Below the pieces are notes generated by a model. That model did no database searches. It saw only the letters and a program-made list of their open reading frames with translations, and was not told the origin of the DNA. A program made the position numbers and the translations under genes. From Streptomyces akebiae (GTDB lineage: Bacteria > Actinomycetota > Actinomycetes > Streptomycetales > Streptomycetaceae): a stretch of DNA of 64,000 nucleotides. The stretch is from the NCBI RefSeq assembly GCF_019599145.1, contig NZ_CP080647.1, positions 2,418,001-2,482,000 on the forward strand, in the 5' to 3' direction. Shown here in pieces: positions 48,541-58,545 of the stretch (position 1 is the stretch's first letter; each line of letters starts with the position of its first letter).

Positions 48541-50139
48541 ATGCGGGCTGCCGTTCTCTACGGGACTGTCGGGGCGGTGGTGCTGAGTGGCCTCGGGGCC
48601 GCGCCGGCCGAGGGGGACATGAGCCGGACGGCGGCGCAGTCGGTCGCCCTCGCGGCCGAGCGGGCCGCGGACGAGGGCATCCGGTTCGGTAAGTGCCCGG
48701 CGGCGGAGGGGCTGCCGGACGGGGTGCGGTGCGGGACGGTCGAGGTGCCGCTCGACTACGCACGGCCCGACGGCCGGCAGATCTCACTGACCGTCAGCCG
48801 GATCGCGGCCAAGGGCAAGGACGCGAAGGGCAGGAAGGTCGCCCGGCAGGGGGCGCTCGTGTTCAACCCGGGCGGGCCCGGCGCCTCCGGGATGTATTTC
48901 CCGCTCGCCGGCTACCTCCCGGGCTGGAAGCGCATCGGCGCCGCCTACGACCTAGTCGGCTACGCCCCGCGCGGGGTCGGCCGCTCGGCACCGCTGTCCT
49001 GCCAGGACCCGAAGCGACTGCACCGGGGGCCCGCACCGGCGCCGACGCACCCCTCGGAGACGTACAAGAAGGAACGCGTCGCACGGGCCAAGGCGTACGC
49101 GCGAGGCTGTGCACGGCGGGGCGGGAGCGCGCTGCGGCACTACCACTCCCTCAACAACGCCCGTGACCTGGACGTGCTGCGCGCCGCGCTCGGCGAGCCA
49201 CGACTGACGTTCATGGGGGCGTCGTACGGGACGTACATCGGGGCGCTGTACGCGGCCCTGTTCCCCTCGCACGTACGCCGGATGGTCTTCGACTCGGCCG
49301 TGAACCCGGCCCCCGAGCAGATCTGGTACCGCAACAACCTCGACCAGTCGGCCGCGTTCGAGGGGCGCTGGGCGGACTTCCGGGCCTGGGTCGCCAGGCA
49401 CCACCGGGTCTACGGGCTGGGTGACACCCCGCAGAAGGTGCTGCGGAGCTACGAGCGGGCGGCGGCGCGGCTGGCCGCCCGGCCCGCCGCCGGCAAGGTG
49501 GGCCCGGGCCAGCTGCAGGGCGCGTTCCTCCAGGCCGCGTACCACGACGACCACTGGCCGCAGCGTGCCCTGGCGCTCTCGGCGTATCTGAGGGGCGACC
49601 CGAAGCCGCTCGTCCGGATCGCCGGCCCGTACCCGGAAGCCGCCGTCGAACAGGAGAACGCGAAGGCCGTCTACACGGCCGTCGAGTGCAACGACGCGCC
49701 CTGGCCGACACGGTGGAGCGTCTGGGACCGCGACAACACCCGGCTCGCGCGGACCGCGCCCTTCGAGACGTGGGACAACGTGTGGACGAACCTGCCGTGC
49801 GCCTACTGGAGCGGTCCGCGTCAACGACCGCTCGACGTGCGGACCGGCCCCGGCGAGCTGCCGCCGACGCTGATCCTGGCGGCCGAGCGGGACGCGGCCG
49901 CGCCGTACGACGGAGCGATCGAGCTGCACCGGCGGCTGTGGGGTTCGGTACTGGTGACCGAGCGGGACGCGGGGAACCACGGGGTCGCGGGCGGGTCCAA
50001 CACCTGCGTCAACGGGTACCTGGAGGCGTACCTGCTGCAGGGGCGGGCGCCCGTGCGGAGGGCCGCGTGCGCGGGGCGGCCGGAGCCGAGCGCCGCTCGG
50101 CGCGAGGCTGTCGGGGAACTGCGGGTCGTCGGTAGCTGA
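48541..50139 (+). CDS. Secreted tripeptidyl-aminopeptidase-like hydrolase
   Basis: Exported alpha/beta hydrolase of the Streptomyces Slp/Tap (mycelium-associated peptidase) family, 532 aa. The signal peptide is short (AAVLYGTVGAVVLSGLGAAPAEG). The oxyanion strand is FNPGGPGASG, the nucleophile is Ser228 in GASYGTYIG, and Asp451 (AERDAAAP) and His480 (GNHGVAGG) complete the triad; a TAP C-terminal domain is present. It likely removes tri- or dipeptides from exported proteins. Its last codons lie within a copy of the dispersed repeat, which forms a hairpin with the sequence after the stop. Confidence 0.9.
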   Translation: MRAAVLYGTVGAVVLSGLGAAPAEGDMSRTAAQSVALAAERAADEGIRFGKCPAAEGLPDGVRCGTVEVPLDYARPDGRQISLTVSRIAAKGKDAKGRKVARQGALVFNPGGPGASGMYFPLAGYLPGWKRIGAAYDLVGYAPRGVGRSAPLSCQDPKRLHRGPAPAPTHPSETYKKERVARAKAYARGCARRGGSALRHYHSLNNARDLDVLRAALGEPRLTFMGASYGTYIGALYAALFPSHVRRMVFDSAVNPAPEQIWYRNNLDQSAAFEGRWADFRAWVARHHRVYGLGDTPQKVLRSYERAAARLAARPAAGKVGPGQLQGAFLQAAYHDDHWPQRALALSAYLRGDPKPLVRIAGPYPEAAVEQENAKAVYTAVECNDAPWPTRWSVWDRDNTRLARTAPFETWDNVWTNLPCAYWSGPRQRPLDVRTGPGELPPTLILAAERDAAAPYDGAIELHRRLWGSVLVTERDAGNHGVAGGSNTCVNGYLEAYLLQGRAPVRRAACAGRPEPSAARREAVGELRVVGS

Positions 50140-50169
50140 TCGCGCAGTTCCCCGCGCCCCTTACGGGGC
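50112..50169. terminator. Dispersed repeat acting as a hairpin between convergent genes
   Basis: CGGGGAACTGCG (50112-50123, inside the peptidase gene) is perfectly complementary to CGCAGTTCCCCG (50143-50154), and GCCCC-TTAC-GGGGC follows at 50156-50169, overlapping the hemQ stop. This repeat-family copy probably ends both convergent transcripts. Confidence 0.6.
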
Positions 50170-50901
50170 CTAGGCGAGGCCCGCCACCAGCTCCGCCACC
50201 GACTTGCGGCGGCCCGTGTAGAACGGGACCTCCTCGCGGACGTGCATCCGGGCCTCCGAGGCACGCAGGTGCCGCATGAGGTCGACGATGCGGTACAGCT
50301 CGTCGGCCTCGAAGGCGAGGATCCACTCGTAGTCGCCCAGTGAGAAGGAGGCGACCGTGTTGGCCCGGACGTCGGGGTAGCCGCGGGCCATCTTGCCGTG
50401 GTCGGCGAGCATGCGGCGGCGGTCCTCGTCGGGCAGCAGGTACCAGTCGTAGGAGCGCACGAAGGGGTAGACGCTGACGTAGTCGCGGGGCGTCTCGTCG
50501 GCGAGGAACGCCGGGATGTGCGACCGGTTGAACTCGGCGGGGCGGTGCAGCGCCATGTTCGACCACACCGGGGCGAGCGCGCGACCCAGCCGGGTGCGGC
50601 GGAAGAGGTTGTACGCCTCCTGGAGCTGGTCGCTGGTCTCGGCGTGCCACCAGATCATGACGTCGGCGTCGGCGCGCAGGCCCGACACGTCGTACGTACC
50701 GCGGATGGTCACGTCCTTGGCGGCGAGCTGGTCGAACAGCTCCTGGACCTCGTCGGCGTAACCGGCGCGGTCCTCCGGCAGCACGTCCTTCAGCCTGAAG
50801 ACGGACCACAGCGTGTAACGGATGACTTCGTTGAGGTCCTTGGCCAGCTTGCCCTTGTTCGGGATCCGGCCGGACTCGGTGGTGGGGGCGTCGTCGCTCA
50901 T
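50170..50901 (-). CDS. hemQ: HemQ, coproheme decarboxylase (chlorite-dismutase family)
   Basis: Peroxide-dependent coproheme decarboxylase that makes haem b from coproheme at the last step of the Gram-positive coproporphyrin pathway, 243 aa. The heme-binding histidine is the one in [26 protein letters not shown] and [22 protein letters not shown] are conserved. The ATG at 50901 ([12 protein letters not shown]) is preferred to the ATG at 50910 because GGGAG lies ten bases upstream. The upstream ATG overlaps the hemG stop (ATGA), so hemG and hemQ are coupled. Confidence 0.95.
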   Translation of the reverse strand: MSDDAPTTESGRIPNKGKLAKDLNEVIRYTLWSVFRLKDVLPEDRAGYADEVQELFDQLAAKDVTIRGTYDVSGLRADADVMIWWHAETSDQLQEAYNLFRRTRLGRALAPVWSNMALHRPAEFNRSHIPAFLADETPRDYVSVYPFVRSYDWYLLPDEDRRRMLADHGKMARGYPDVRANTVASFSLGDYEWILAFEADELYRIVDLMRHLRASEARMHVREEVPFYTGRRKSVAELVAGLA

Positions 50902-50906
50902 GGGTC

Positions 50907-52412
50907 TCATTCTCCCGCTCCGCCGTGGAGGCTCTGCACCGGGTGGGCGGTGAGGCGCCGCACCGCGCGCAGGTCACCGTGGATCTGGTCGACCGCGGCA
51001 GCGGCGCTCGCGACGCACGCCGGGATGCCGACGCCGTCGTACGCCGCGCCGCAGACCGCGAGGCCCGGCAGCTTGCCGAGGTGCTCGCGCAGGCGCGCCA
51101 CGCGCGCGTGGTGGCCGACCGGGTACTGCGGCAGGCCGTCGTCCCAGCGGGTGACGCGGGTCTCCAGGGGGACGGCGGACAGACCGGTGGCCTCGTGCAG
51201 GTCGGTTCTCGACACCTCCACCAGGTGGGCGTCGTCGCGCTCCAGGATCGCCGTCTCGCCGTACCGGCCGACCGAGGTGCGCAGGACCAGCAGGTCCGGG
51301 TTCTCGTCGGCGATCCAGCCCCACTTCCGGGAGGCGAAGGTGGACGCCTTGATGGTGCGGCCGTCGACCGGCGGCACCAGGAAGCCGCTGCCCTCGGGGA
51401 GGGTGACGTCGGCGCGGCGGTAGGCGAGGGTGACCAGGGCCATCGAGGCGTACTCGACAGCGGCCAGCTCGGCGGCGGCCTCGGGCGCCTCGGCCCGCAG
51501 CAGGCCGGCGGCGACCGGGGCGGGGACGGCCACGACGACGGCGTCGGCGTGCAGGACACGGGCGTCGGCGGCCTCGGCGCTCCCCGCGCCGCCCGCACCG
51601 CCTCCGGCGACGACGCGCCAGCCGCCCGCCGCCTGACGGCGCAGTTCCGTGACGGGGGTGCGGGTGAGGATCTCGGCGCCGCGTGCCCGCACCGACTCGG
51701 CGACCGCGAGCGGCAGTCGCCCCACACCGCCCTGGATGCCCATGAAGACCGGCCCGGTCTGCCCGGCGGCGGCCGCCCGCTCCTGGATGCCCCGGACGGC
51801 CTCGGTGAGGGAGGCGTGGGTCCGCGCGGCCTCGAAGAGCTGCGGGACGGCCGAGCGCATCGAGATGCGGTACGCGTCGCCCGCGTAGACCCCGCCCAGC
51901 AGCGGCTCCACCAGGCGGTCGACGACCTCGCGGCCGAGGCGGGCGGCCACGTACTCCCCCACTGCCACGTCGTCGCCGATCTCGGTGCGCGGCAGGTCGG
52001 CGTCGCGCTCGATGCGGGCCAGCCCCTCGTCGGACAGAACCCCGGCGAGGGCGGACGCGGTGCCGGGGACACCCATGACGTGGCCCTTGGGCATGGGGCG
52101 CAGGGCGCCCCGGGTCCAGAGGGAGGCGGTGGCGGTGGCGGGCGGCTGGAGCCGGTCGGCGAGGCCGACCTGCCGGGCGAGGGCGACCGCCTCGGGCCGG
52201 CGGGCCAGGATCGACTCGGCGCCGAGGTCGACGCGGGCACCCGCGATCTCGCCCGGCAACAGCTTGCCGCCGACCCGCTCCGAGGCCTCCAGGACGGTCA
52301 CTCTCGCACCCCGGTCCAGCAGCCCGTGCGCGGCGGCGAGTCCCGCGATACCGGCCCCGATGACGACGACATGCCCGGCGTCGCGCCCGACGTCCGAAGG
52401 TGATCCGCTCAT
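50907..52412 (-). CDS. hemG: Coproporphyrinogen III / protoporphyrinogen oxidase
   Basis: FAD-dependent oxidase of the HemY/CgoX type, 501 aa. In organisms with hemQ, this enzyme oxidises coproporphyrinogen III to coproporphyrin III. The N-terminal FAD site reads [36 protein letters not shown] and the C-terminal [23 protein letters not shown] are family features. The ATG at 52412 has GAGGGTGG upstream. It overlaps hemQ by four bases and is divergent from the DUF4349 lipoprotein gene. hemH is not in the window. Confidence 0.94.
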   Translation of the reverse strand: MSGSPSDVGRDAGHVVVIGAGIAGLAAAHGLLDRGARVTVLEASERVGGKLLPGEIAGARVDLGAESILARRPEAVALARQVGLADRLQPPATATASLWTRGALRPMPKGHVMGVPGTASALAGVLSDEGLARIERDADLPRTEIGDDVAVGEYVAARLGREVVDRLVEPLLGGVYAGDAYRISMRSAVPQLFEAARTHASLTEAVRGIQERAAAAGQTGPVFMGIQGGVGRLPLAVAESVRARGAEILTRTPVTELRRQAAGGWRVVAGGGAGGAGSAEAADARVLHADAVVVAVPAPVAAGLLRAEAPEAAAELAAVEYASMALVTLAYRRADVTLPEGSGFLVPPVDGRTIKASTFASRKWGWIADENPDLLVLRTSVGRYGETAILERDDAHLVEVSRTDLHEATGLSAVPLETRVTRWDDGLPQYPVGHHARVARLREHLGKLPGLAVCGAAYDGVGIPACVASAAAAVDQIHGDLRAVRRLTAHPVQSLHGGAGE

Positions 52413-52605
52413 GGTTCCACCCTCTCAGACGTCACTGACAGTCATGACGCCGGTCCCGCCCGCCGGGCGGCGCCGTCGTGGCCCCGCCGAGTCCCGACCG
52501 TGACCGCTTCGCGACCGCCCCCGCCCAACGTTCCGGCCCGCTCCGGCGTCAAAGGACCGTCAGCAAGGCAGACAGGCAGTTCTCGACCCTCGGGGGGACA
52601 CCGCA

Positions 52606-53604
52606 ATGGCCGAAACACGTGTACGACGTTCCCGGCGGCCCGCAGGGGCCCTGGCCGCCCTGTTCCTCGCCGCCGCCCTGGCCGTCACGGGCTGCGGCGC
52701 CGGCGACGACGCAACCGGCTCGGCCAAGAGCGCCGCGGACGGGGGCCGGGCCGACGACAGCATGGCCCAACCGGAGGGCGCCCTCTCCGAGCAGAGCGGC
52801 AACAGCGACCACACCGGCAAGGGCAAGGCCTCCGACGCGCCGCCGAGCGTCAGCCCGAGCCACATCATCCGCACCGCCACCCTGACCGTGCGGGTCAAGG
52901 ACGTGCCGAAGGCCCTGGACGACGCCCGCACCGCCGTCGAGGGCGTGGGCGGCTTCGTCGGCAGCGAGTCCACCACCCGGGACGGCAAGGACCGCGAGCG
53001 CACCCGTGTCGTCCTGCGCGTGCCCGCCGAGAAGTACGACGAGGTCCTGACCGAGCTGGAGGGCACCGGCAAGCTGATCGAGCGGAAGACGAAGGCCGAG
53101 GACGTCACGGACCAGGTCGTCGACGTGGAGAGCCGCATCAAGACGCAGAAGGCGAGTGTGGCCAGGATCCGCGAGTTGATGGACCGGGCGACCAAGCTCG
53201 GTGACGTGGTCACCCTGGAGGGCGAGTTGAGCACCCGTCAGGCCGACCTGGAGTCGCTGCTGGCCCAGCAGAAGTCCCTGAAGGACCGCACCAGCCTGGC
53301 CACCATCACGCTGACCCTGTCCGAGACCGCGGTGAAGAAGACCCCCGAGAACGACGACCCCGGCTTCATGGACGCGCTGGCGGGCGGCTGGAGCGCGTTC
53401 GTCGCCGTCTTCCGCTGGCTGGGCCTGGCGCTCGCCGCGGTCCTCCCCTTCGCGGTGGCCGCGGCTCTCGTCGTGCTCGTGTGGTACCGCCTCAACCGCT
53501 CCCGCCGGCCCGCGACGGCGACGGCGGGAGCGGGAGCGGCCGCTCCGCTGCCGGCCGCCGCGCCGGACACGGAGGAGAAGGAGGAGCGGGAGGAGCGGGA
53601 GTGA
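52606..53604 (+). CDS. DUF4349 lipoprotein
   Basis: Membrane lipoprotein of 332 aa. The signal has a lipobox ending in TGC (VTGCGAGDD), the DUF4349 domain spans about 85-285 (IIRTATLTVRVKDVPKALDD, VPAEKYDEVLTELEGTG) with a coiled-coil section (IKTQKASVARIRELMDRA), then a C-terminal transmembrane helix (LALAAVLPFAVAAALVVLVWY) and a Glu/Lys-rich tail. Function unknown. The ATG at 52606 follows CGGGGGG. It lies divergent from hemG and just ahead of a disulfide reductase gene. Confidence 0.9.
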   Translation: MAETRVRRSRRPAGALAALFLAAALAVTGCGAGDDATGSAKSAADGGRADDSMAQPEGALSEQSGNSDHTGKGKASDAPPSVSPSHIIRTATLTVRVKDVPKALDDARTAVEGVGGFVGSESTTRDGKDRERTRVVLRVPAEKYDEVLTELEGTGKLIERKTKAEDVTDQVVDVESRIKTQKASVARIRELMDRATKLGDVVTLEGELSTRQADLESLLAQQKSLKDRTSLATITLTLSETAVKKTPENDDPGFMDALAGGWSAFVAVFRWLGLALAAVLPFAVAAALVVLVWYRLNRSRRPATATAGAGAAAPLPAAAPDTEEKEEREERE

Positions 53605-53640
53605 CGCGGGCTCGGGATGCGGGCCCCGTAGCGTGTCCCC

Positions 53641-55041
53641 ATGAACACGAGCCGCGCTGAACAACGTTCGAGAGAACGCCTGGTGGTCGTCGGAGGCGAC
53701 GCGGCGGGCATGTCCGCCGCGTCGCAGGCACGTCGGCTGAAGGGCCCCGACGCCCTGGAGATCGTGGCGTTCGAGCGGGGCCACTTCACCTCGTTCTCGG
53801 CGTGCGGCATCCCCTACTGGGTGGGCGGCGACGTCCCCGAACGGGACCGGCTCATCGCCCGCTCGCCGGAGGAGCACCGGGCCCGGGACATCGACCTCCG
53901 CATGCGTACGGAGGTCGTCGAGATCGACGTCGAGGGCTCCCGCGTCCGTGCGCGGGACCTCGACGCGGGCACCGAGTCCTGGACCGCGTACGACAAGCTC
54001 GTCATCGCGACCGGCGCCCGCCCCGTCCGCCCCGACCTGCCCGGTGTCGACGCGGACGGGGTGCACGGCGTGCAGACCCTGGACGACGGCCAGGCCCTGC
54101 TGGACACGCTGACCGCCACCGAGGGCCGTCGCGCGGTGGTCGTCGGCGCGGGATACATCGGCGTGGAGATGGCCGAGGCGCTCATCAACCGGGGGTACGA
54201 GGTCACGGTCGTCAACCGCGGCAGGGAACCGATGTCCACCCTGGACCCGGACATGGGTCGGCTGGTGCACAAGGCCATGGAGGGCATGGGCATCACCATG
54301 GTGGACGACGCCGAGGTCACCGCCCTGCGCACCGACGACGGCCGCGTCCGCGCGGTCGCCACCGAGGACGCCGAGTACCCGGCGGACGTGGTGGTGCTGG
54401 GCATCGGCGTCCGCCCTGAGACGGAGCTGGCGCGCGCGGCGGGCCTGCCCGTGGGCGATCACGGCGGCCTGCTCACCGATCTCGCCCTGCGTGTGCGGGG
54501 CCACGCGAACATCTGGGCCGGCGGCGACTGCGTCGAGGTGCTCGACCTGGTCTCGGGCCGTGAGCGGCACATCCCGCTCGGCACCCACGCCAACAAGCAC
54601 GGCCAGATCATCGGCGCCAACGTCGGCGGCGACTACGCCACGTTCCCCGGTGTCGTCGGCACCGCCGTCAGCAAGGTCTGCGACCTGGAGATCGCCCGCA
54701 CCGGCCTCCGGGAGAAGGACGCCGACCGGGCCGGCCTCCAGTACGTCACCGTCACCATCGAGTCCACGAGCCGCGCGGGCTACTACCCCGGCGCCGCCCC
54801 CATGACCGTGAAGATGCTCGCCGAACGCCGCACCGGCCGCCTCCTCGGCGTCCAGATCGTCGGCCGGGAGGGCGCGGGCAAGCGCGTCGACATCGCGGCG
54901 GTGGCCCTCACCGCGGGCATGACGGTGGAACAGATGACCGCGCTCGACCTCGGCTACGCCCCGCCCTTCTCCCCCGTCTGGGACCCGGTCCTGGTGGCGG
55001 CGAGAAAGGCGACGGCGGCGGTGAGGTCGGGCACCTCATGA
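53641..55041 (+). CDS. FAD/NAD(P) disulfide oxidoreductase, CoA-disulfide-reductase-like
   Basis: Flavoprotein of the CoA-disulfide reductase / NADH oxidase group, 466 aa. The active cysteine is likely Cys55 in FSACGIPYW, a single-cysteine arrangement; the NAD site is VVVGAGYIGVEMAEAL and the second FAD motif is NIWAGGDCVEV. It has a C-terminal dimerisation domain. Possible jobs are thiol or persulfide reduction or oxidase activity. It starts at ATG 53641 with little leader sequence, so a leaderless or very short 5' UTR is possible. Lies 37 bp after the DUF4349 gene. Confidence 0.88.
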   Translation: MNTSRAEQRSRERLVVVGGDAAGMSAASQARRLKGPDALEIVAFERGHFTSFSACGIPYWVGGDVPERDRLIARSPEEHRARDIDLRMRTEVVEIDVEGSRVRARDLDAGTESWTAYDKLVIATGARPVRPDLPGVDADGVHGVQTLDDGQALLDTLTATEGRRAVVVGAGYIGVEMAEALINRGYEVTVVNRGREPMSTLDPDMGRLVHKAMEGMGITMVDDAEVTALRTDDGRVRAVATEDAEYPADVVVLGIGVRPETELARAAGLPVGDHGGLLTDLALRVRGHANIWAGGDCVEVLDLVSGRERHIPLGTHANKHGQIIGANVGGDYATFPGVVGTAVSKVCDLEIARTGLREKDADRAGLQYVTVTIESTSRAGYYPGAAPMTVKMLAERRTGRLLGVQIVGREGAGKRVDIAAVALTAGMTVEQMTALDLGYAPPFSPVWDPVLVAARKATAAVRSGTS

Positions 55042-55078
55042 GGTGAGTGCCTGCCGACGGGGCCGCGCCCCGGCTCCA

Positions 55079-55114
55079 TCAGGGGCGCGGGGAAACCGCG
55101 CGACCGGCCACGAC
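55079..55114. repeat. Dispersed GC-rich repeat, member at 55.1 kb
   Basis: Contains AGGGGCGCGGGGAAACCGCG and then CGACCGGCCACGAC, close to the copies at 2.2, 24.8, 50.1 and 60.9 kb. It lies after the 3' end of the disulfide reductase gene. Confidence 0.7.
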
Positions 55115-55159
55115 GCTCCCGCGCCCGGCGTCGCACAGCACCCCCACGGCACTCCCCCG

Positions 55160-55510
55160 TCACACCGCCGACGTGCCGGTGATCCGGTCGATCGCCTGCC
55201 GAGCCTGCTCCGTCGGCGGCCGCGACGGCAACGAGGACACCGACGCGGCGGATGTCACCGCGGACGTCACCGCGGCCGGCGCGGACGTCGGCGCCGCTGT
55301 CGGCTTCGCGTGGGCCGCCGCCGGCCGAGCCGACCGCAACCGATGGCTCACGGCCTCGTCCAGGGTCACCGGCCGCTGCATCCGCGCGGCCAACCGCCCG
55401 GCCTCCTGGCCGAGCGCGGCCACGTCTTCCCAGGGCAGCCGCACCACCAGCGAGATCTCGGCCTCACCATCAGGGGTGGCGTGCATCGCCGGGGCAACTC
55501 GGTCGTTCAT
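55160..55510 (-). CDS. Hypothetical protein with Ala/Thr-rich C-terminus
   Basis: Small protein of 116 aa of unknown function. The N-terminal half is ordered (ISLVVRLPWEDVAALGQEAGRLAARMQRPVTLDEA), the second half is a low-complexity Ala/Thr/Ser stretch (SAPAAVTSAVTSAASVSS) before a short conserved end. The ATG at 55510 (MNDRVAPAM) is supported by GAGGAA eight bases upstream, while the frame extends to other ATGs at 55555 and 55564 with weaker sites. It is divergent from the rhomboid gene. Confidence 0.7.
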   Translation of the reverse strand: MNDRVAPAMHATPDGEAEISLVVRLPWEDVAALGQEAGRLAARMQRPVTLDEAVSHRLRSARPAAAHAKPTAAPTSAPAAVTSAVTSAASVSSLPSRPPTEQARQAIDRITGTSAV

Positions 55511-55632
55511 CGCCTGTTCCTCACGTAGTACGTAGATCCGCGGTTGAGAACTCATACGCACCACCCACCCCGCACGTTCACCGAACCCCGGCCCGCCTGA
55601 TTCCGGCCCCGTATCCCGGGCACAAGTCCGGT

Positions 55633-56442
55633 GTGGTCATCCCCGTCCATGACGTGAACCCCGTGGGCCGCACGCCCTACGTGACATACGCACTGATCGC
55701 CGCGAACGTCTTCGTCTTCGTCTTCATGCCGGGTCTCGCCGGCTCCGTGCCGGGTGACAGCGAAGTGGCCCGGCTGTGCCATACACAGGCGTTCCTGGAG
55801 CAGTACGCGGCGATACCCCAGGAGTTGATCCGCCATCAGCTGCCGCGGCTGGTGCCCACCGGTGAACTCGCCCCGTCGGGCGGCTGCGCGCTGGGCCCGC
55901 CGGGCTACGACAAGTCACCCGCGCTGTCCGTCCTCACCGCGCTGTTCCTGCACGGCGGCTGGCTGCATCTGGTGGGCAACATGCTGTTCCTGCTGATCTT
56001 CGGCAACAACATCGAGGACCGGCTGGGCCGCGTACGGTTCGCTCTCTTCTACGTGGCCTGCGGATACGCGGCGTCGTACGGCTACGCGTTCCTGAACGCC
56101 GACTCCGGCGACCCCCTGATCGGCGCGTCCGGGGCGATCGCCGGGGTCCTCGGCGCCTATCTCGTGCTCTACCCGAAGGCCAGGGTCTGGGTCCTCGTCC
56201 CGTTCCTGGTCTTCCTGCCCCTGAGACTGCCGGCCTGGCTGGTGCTGGGCTCCTGGTTCGTGCTGCAGGCCGTCTACTCGTCGGGCGAAGGTGTCTCGGA
56301 CGTCGGCACGGTGGCGTACGCGGCCCACCTCGTCGGCTTCGTCGCCGGCATGATCCTCGCCTGGCCCCTGCGCCCGGGCACCCCGCCCCCGCCCGAGCCG
56401 CGCGGCCTGCTGTTCGGCAGACGGGCACGGCCGGGCTGGTGA
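55633..56442 (+). CDS. Rhomboid-family intramembrane serine protease
   Basis: Polytopic membrane protease of 269 aa with six helices. The rhomboid hallmarks are HGGWLHLVGNMLFLLIFGNNIED, the catalytic Ser in IGASGAIAGVLG and the catalytic His in AAHLVGFVAGM. Before the core, residues 40-100 form an extra exterior loop. The GTG at 55633 (VVIPVHDVNPVGR) is chosen from homology. Cleaves membrane proteins within or near the bilayer; targets unknown. It converges on hemE with a 10-bp gap. Confidence 0.92.
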   Translation: MVIPVHDVNPVGRTPYVTYALIAANVFVFVFMPGLAGSVPGDSEVARLCHTQAFLEQYAAIPQELIRHQLPRLVPTGELAPSGGCALGPPGYDKSPALSVLTALFLHGGWLHLVGNMLFLLIFGNNIEDRLGRVRFALFYVACGYAASYGYAFLNADSGDPLIGASGAIAGVLGAYLVLYPKARVWVLVPFLVFLPLRLPAWLVLGSWFVLQAVYSSGEGVSDVGTVAYAAHLVGFVAGMILAWPLRPGTPPPPEPRGLLFGRRARPGW

Positions 56443-56452
56443 CCCGGGAGCG

Positions 56453-57532
56453 CTACCGGGCGGTCCGGGTGTGGACGTACTCCACGAGGCGGGTCAGGGA
56501 GTCCGGGTCGGTGCTGGGCATGACGCCGTGGCCGAGGTTGAAGACGTGGCCCTCAAGACCGGCGGCGGCGTCGAGGACCTCGCGGGTCTTGGCCTCGACG
56601 GCCTCCGTGCCGGCGAACAGGACGGTCGGGTCGAGGTTGCCCTGGAGCGCCTTGCCGGGGCCGACGCGGCGGGCGGCCTCGTCGAGCGGGACGCGCCAGT
56701 CGACGCCGACGACGTCCGCCCCGGCCTCGCCCATGAGGCCCAGCAGCTCACCGGTGCCGACGCCGAAGTGGATGCGCGGGACGCCGTAGGACTCGACGGC
56801 CCGGAAGACCTTCGCGGAGGCGGGCAGCACCGAGCGGCGGTAGTCCGCGGGGGCCAGCGCGCCGGCCCAGGAGTCGAAGAGCTGCACGGCGGAGGCGCCC
56901 GCCTCGATCTGGACCTTCAGGAACGCGGAGGTGATCCCGGCGAGGCGGTCGAGCAGGTCGGCCCAGAGCTCGGGGTCGCCGTACATCATCGCCTTGGCGT
57001 TCTCGTACGTGCGGGACGGGCCGCCCTCGACCAGGTAGCTGGCGAGGGTGAAGGGGGCACCGGCGAAACCGATGAGGGGGGTCTCGCCGAGTTCGGCGGT
57101 GAGCAGCCCGATGGCCTCGGTGACGTAGGAGACGTCCTCGGGGGTCAGGTCGCGCAGCTGGGCGAGGTCGGCGCGGCTGCGGATCGGCTTCTCGACGACG
57201 GGGCCGACGCCGGGCTTGATGTCGAGGTCGATGCCGATGGCCTTGAGCGGGACGACGATGTCGCTGAAGTAGATCGCCGCGTCCACCCGGTGCCGACGGA
57301 CCGGTTGGAGGGTGATCTCCGTGACCAGCTCGGGCCGCATGCACGACTCCAGCATCCCGATGCCCTCGCGTACCTTCAGGTACTCGGGGAGCGAGCGCCC
57401 GGCCTGCCGCATGAACCACACCGGTGTGTGCGGCACGGGCTCGCGCCTGCACGCCTTCAGGAAGGCGGAGTTCTTGACGGTGTCGCGGGTGGCGGTCGGC
57501 TGGTGGCCCGAGGGGCTGGCGTTGGCACTCAC
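56453..57532 (-). CDS. hemE: Uroporphyrinogen decarboxylase
   Basis: HemE decarboxylates uroporphyrinogen III to coproporphyrinogen III, the branch-point substrate of the HemG/HemQ pathway encoded about 5 kb away. At 359 aa it has normal length. Signature motifs are [15 protein letters not shown] near residue 30 and the conserved [17 protein letters not shown], with [12 protein letters not shown] near the C-terminus. The GTG at 57532 is the family start; longer frames upstream lack support. Divergent from the DUF3000 gene. Confidence 0.97.
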   Translation of the reverse strand: MSANASPSGHQPTATRDTVKNSAFLKACRREPVPHTPVWFMRQAGRSLPEYLKVREGIGMLESCMRPELVTEITLQPVRRHRVDAAIYFSDIVVPLKAIGIDLDIKPGVGPVVEKPIRSRADLAQLRDLTPEDVSYVTEAIGLLTAELGETPLIGFAGAPFTLASYLVEGGPSRTYENAKAMMYGDPELWADLLDRLAGITSAFLKVQIEAGASAVQLFDSWAGALAPADYRRSVLPASAKVFRAVESYGVPRIHFGVGTGELLGLMGEAGADVVGVDWRVPLDEAARRVGPGKALQGNLDPTVLFAGTEAVEAKTREVLDAAAGLEGHVFNLGHGVMPSTDPDSLTRLVEYVHTRTAR

Positions 57533-57718
57533 GAGGCAAAGTCTCGCACGCCCGCTTGACAGTGACGGCCCGGGTCGTCGCCGAGCGGGGCCCGCGCTTC
57601 GGCGGTCGGCGCCGGCACGCGTCGGCGGGGCCCGCGTTCGCTCAGCGCGATGCGACCGTGACCCAGCGCACGGGTGTCTTGCCCTGCGCCGGGGCCCCGT
57701 TCCCCTTAATGTTCCGGC

Positions 57719-58390
57719 ATGGCTGCGGCTCAGGGACGACTGTCGGACGGCGCTGGCGGGATGGACGACGCGAAGGAGGGGGAGGGCGATGCGAAGGAGA
57801 CGGCACCGCTGCCGTTCCGCTCCGCCGTCGAAGCGCTGAGGTCCACACGGCTGCGGCCGGAGATCGAGATCGAGTCGACCAAGCCGCCGCAGCGGCTCGC
57901 CCCGTACGCGTACGCCCTGGAGGCCGCGGTCGTGGAGGGCGACGAGGATCTGGCCGACGGCCGGCTGGTGCTGCTGCACGACCCGGCGGGACACGACGCC
58001 TGGCAGGGCACGTTCCGGCTGGTGACCCTGGTCCGGGCCGAGCTGGAACCCGAGATGGCGGCCGATCCGCTGCTGCCGGAGGTGTGCTGGTCGTGGCTGA
58101 CCGGGGCGCTGCAGTCCCGGGGGCTGTCGTACGGGGAGCCGAGCGGGACGGTGACGCGGGCCAGTTCGCACTACTACGGCGGGCTGGCGGCACGGCCGGC
58201 CGCGTCGCAGATCGAGATCCGGGCCTCGTGGACACCGCGCGAGGTCCTGGGCGGGGTTCCCGACACCGCCGCGCATCTCGCGTCGTGGTGCGACCTGCTC
58301 GCCCAGATCGCGGGCCTGCCTCCGGCGGTCGACCCCGGGGACGCGGCGGTGGTGTCGTTGCCGCAGCGGCGGGGGCCGCAGTCCCGCTGA
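57719..58390 (+). CDS. DUF3000 protein
   Basis: Conserved actinobacterial protein of 223 aa with a DUF3000 domain spanning about residues 30-215 ([74 protein letters not shown]). Function unknown; in this phylum it is often near rnd, as here, which may reflect a shared RNA-related role (inference). It ends in a textbook intrinsic terminator. Confidence 0.9.
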   Translation: MAAAQGRLSDGAGGMDDAKEGEGDAKETAPLPFRSAVEALRSTRLRPEIEIESTKPPQRLAPYAYALEAAVVEGDEDLADGRLVLLHDPAGHDAWQGTFRLVTLVRAELEPEMAADPLLPEVCWSWLTGALQSRGLSYGEPSGTVTRASSHYYGGLAARPAASQIEIRASWTPREVLGGVPDTAAHLASWCDLLAQIAGLPPAVDPGDAAVVSLPQRRGPQSR

Positions 58391-58405
58391 ACCCTTCTCG
58401 TCCCC

Positions 58406-58438
58406 AGGACCGTGCTCCGCGGAGCACGGTCCTTTTTC
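58406..58438 (+). terminator. Intrinsic terminator after the DUF3000 gene
   Basis: A 28-nt perfect palindrome (arms AGGACCGTGCTCCG / CGGAGCACGGTCCT) runs directly into TTTTT. This is the clearest Rho-independent terminator in the window. Confidence 0.92.
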
Positions 58439-58474
58439 GTGTGCGAGCTACCACGCCGATCAAAACCGTCACTT

Positions 58475-58508
58475 TGTCGATACGGCCACTTTCGGCCTCG
58501 TATCGACA
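58475..58508. promoter_or_regulatory. 10-bp inverted repeat upstream of the response regulator
   Basis: TGTCGATACG and CGTATCGACA are perfect inverted arms around a 14-nt centre that contains GGCC/GGCC. Candidate operator. Confidence 0.6.
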
Positions 58509-58525
58509 TGAAGCGACACCGTTCG

Positions 58526-58545
58526 ATCTTCGAATGATCGAAGAT
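58526..58545. promoter_or_regulatory. 8-bp inverted repeat upstream of the response regulator
   Basis: ATCTTCGA and TCGAAGAT pair around ATGA, 17 bp after the previous palindrome. Either an operator half of the same promoter or an mRNA hairpin. Confidence 0.55.
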
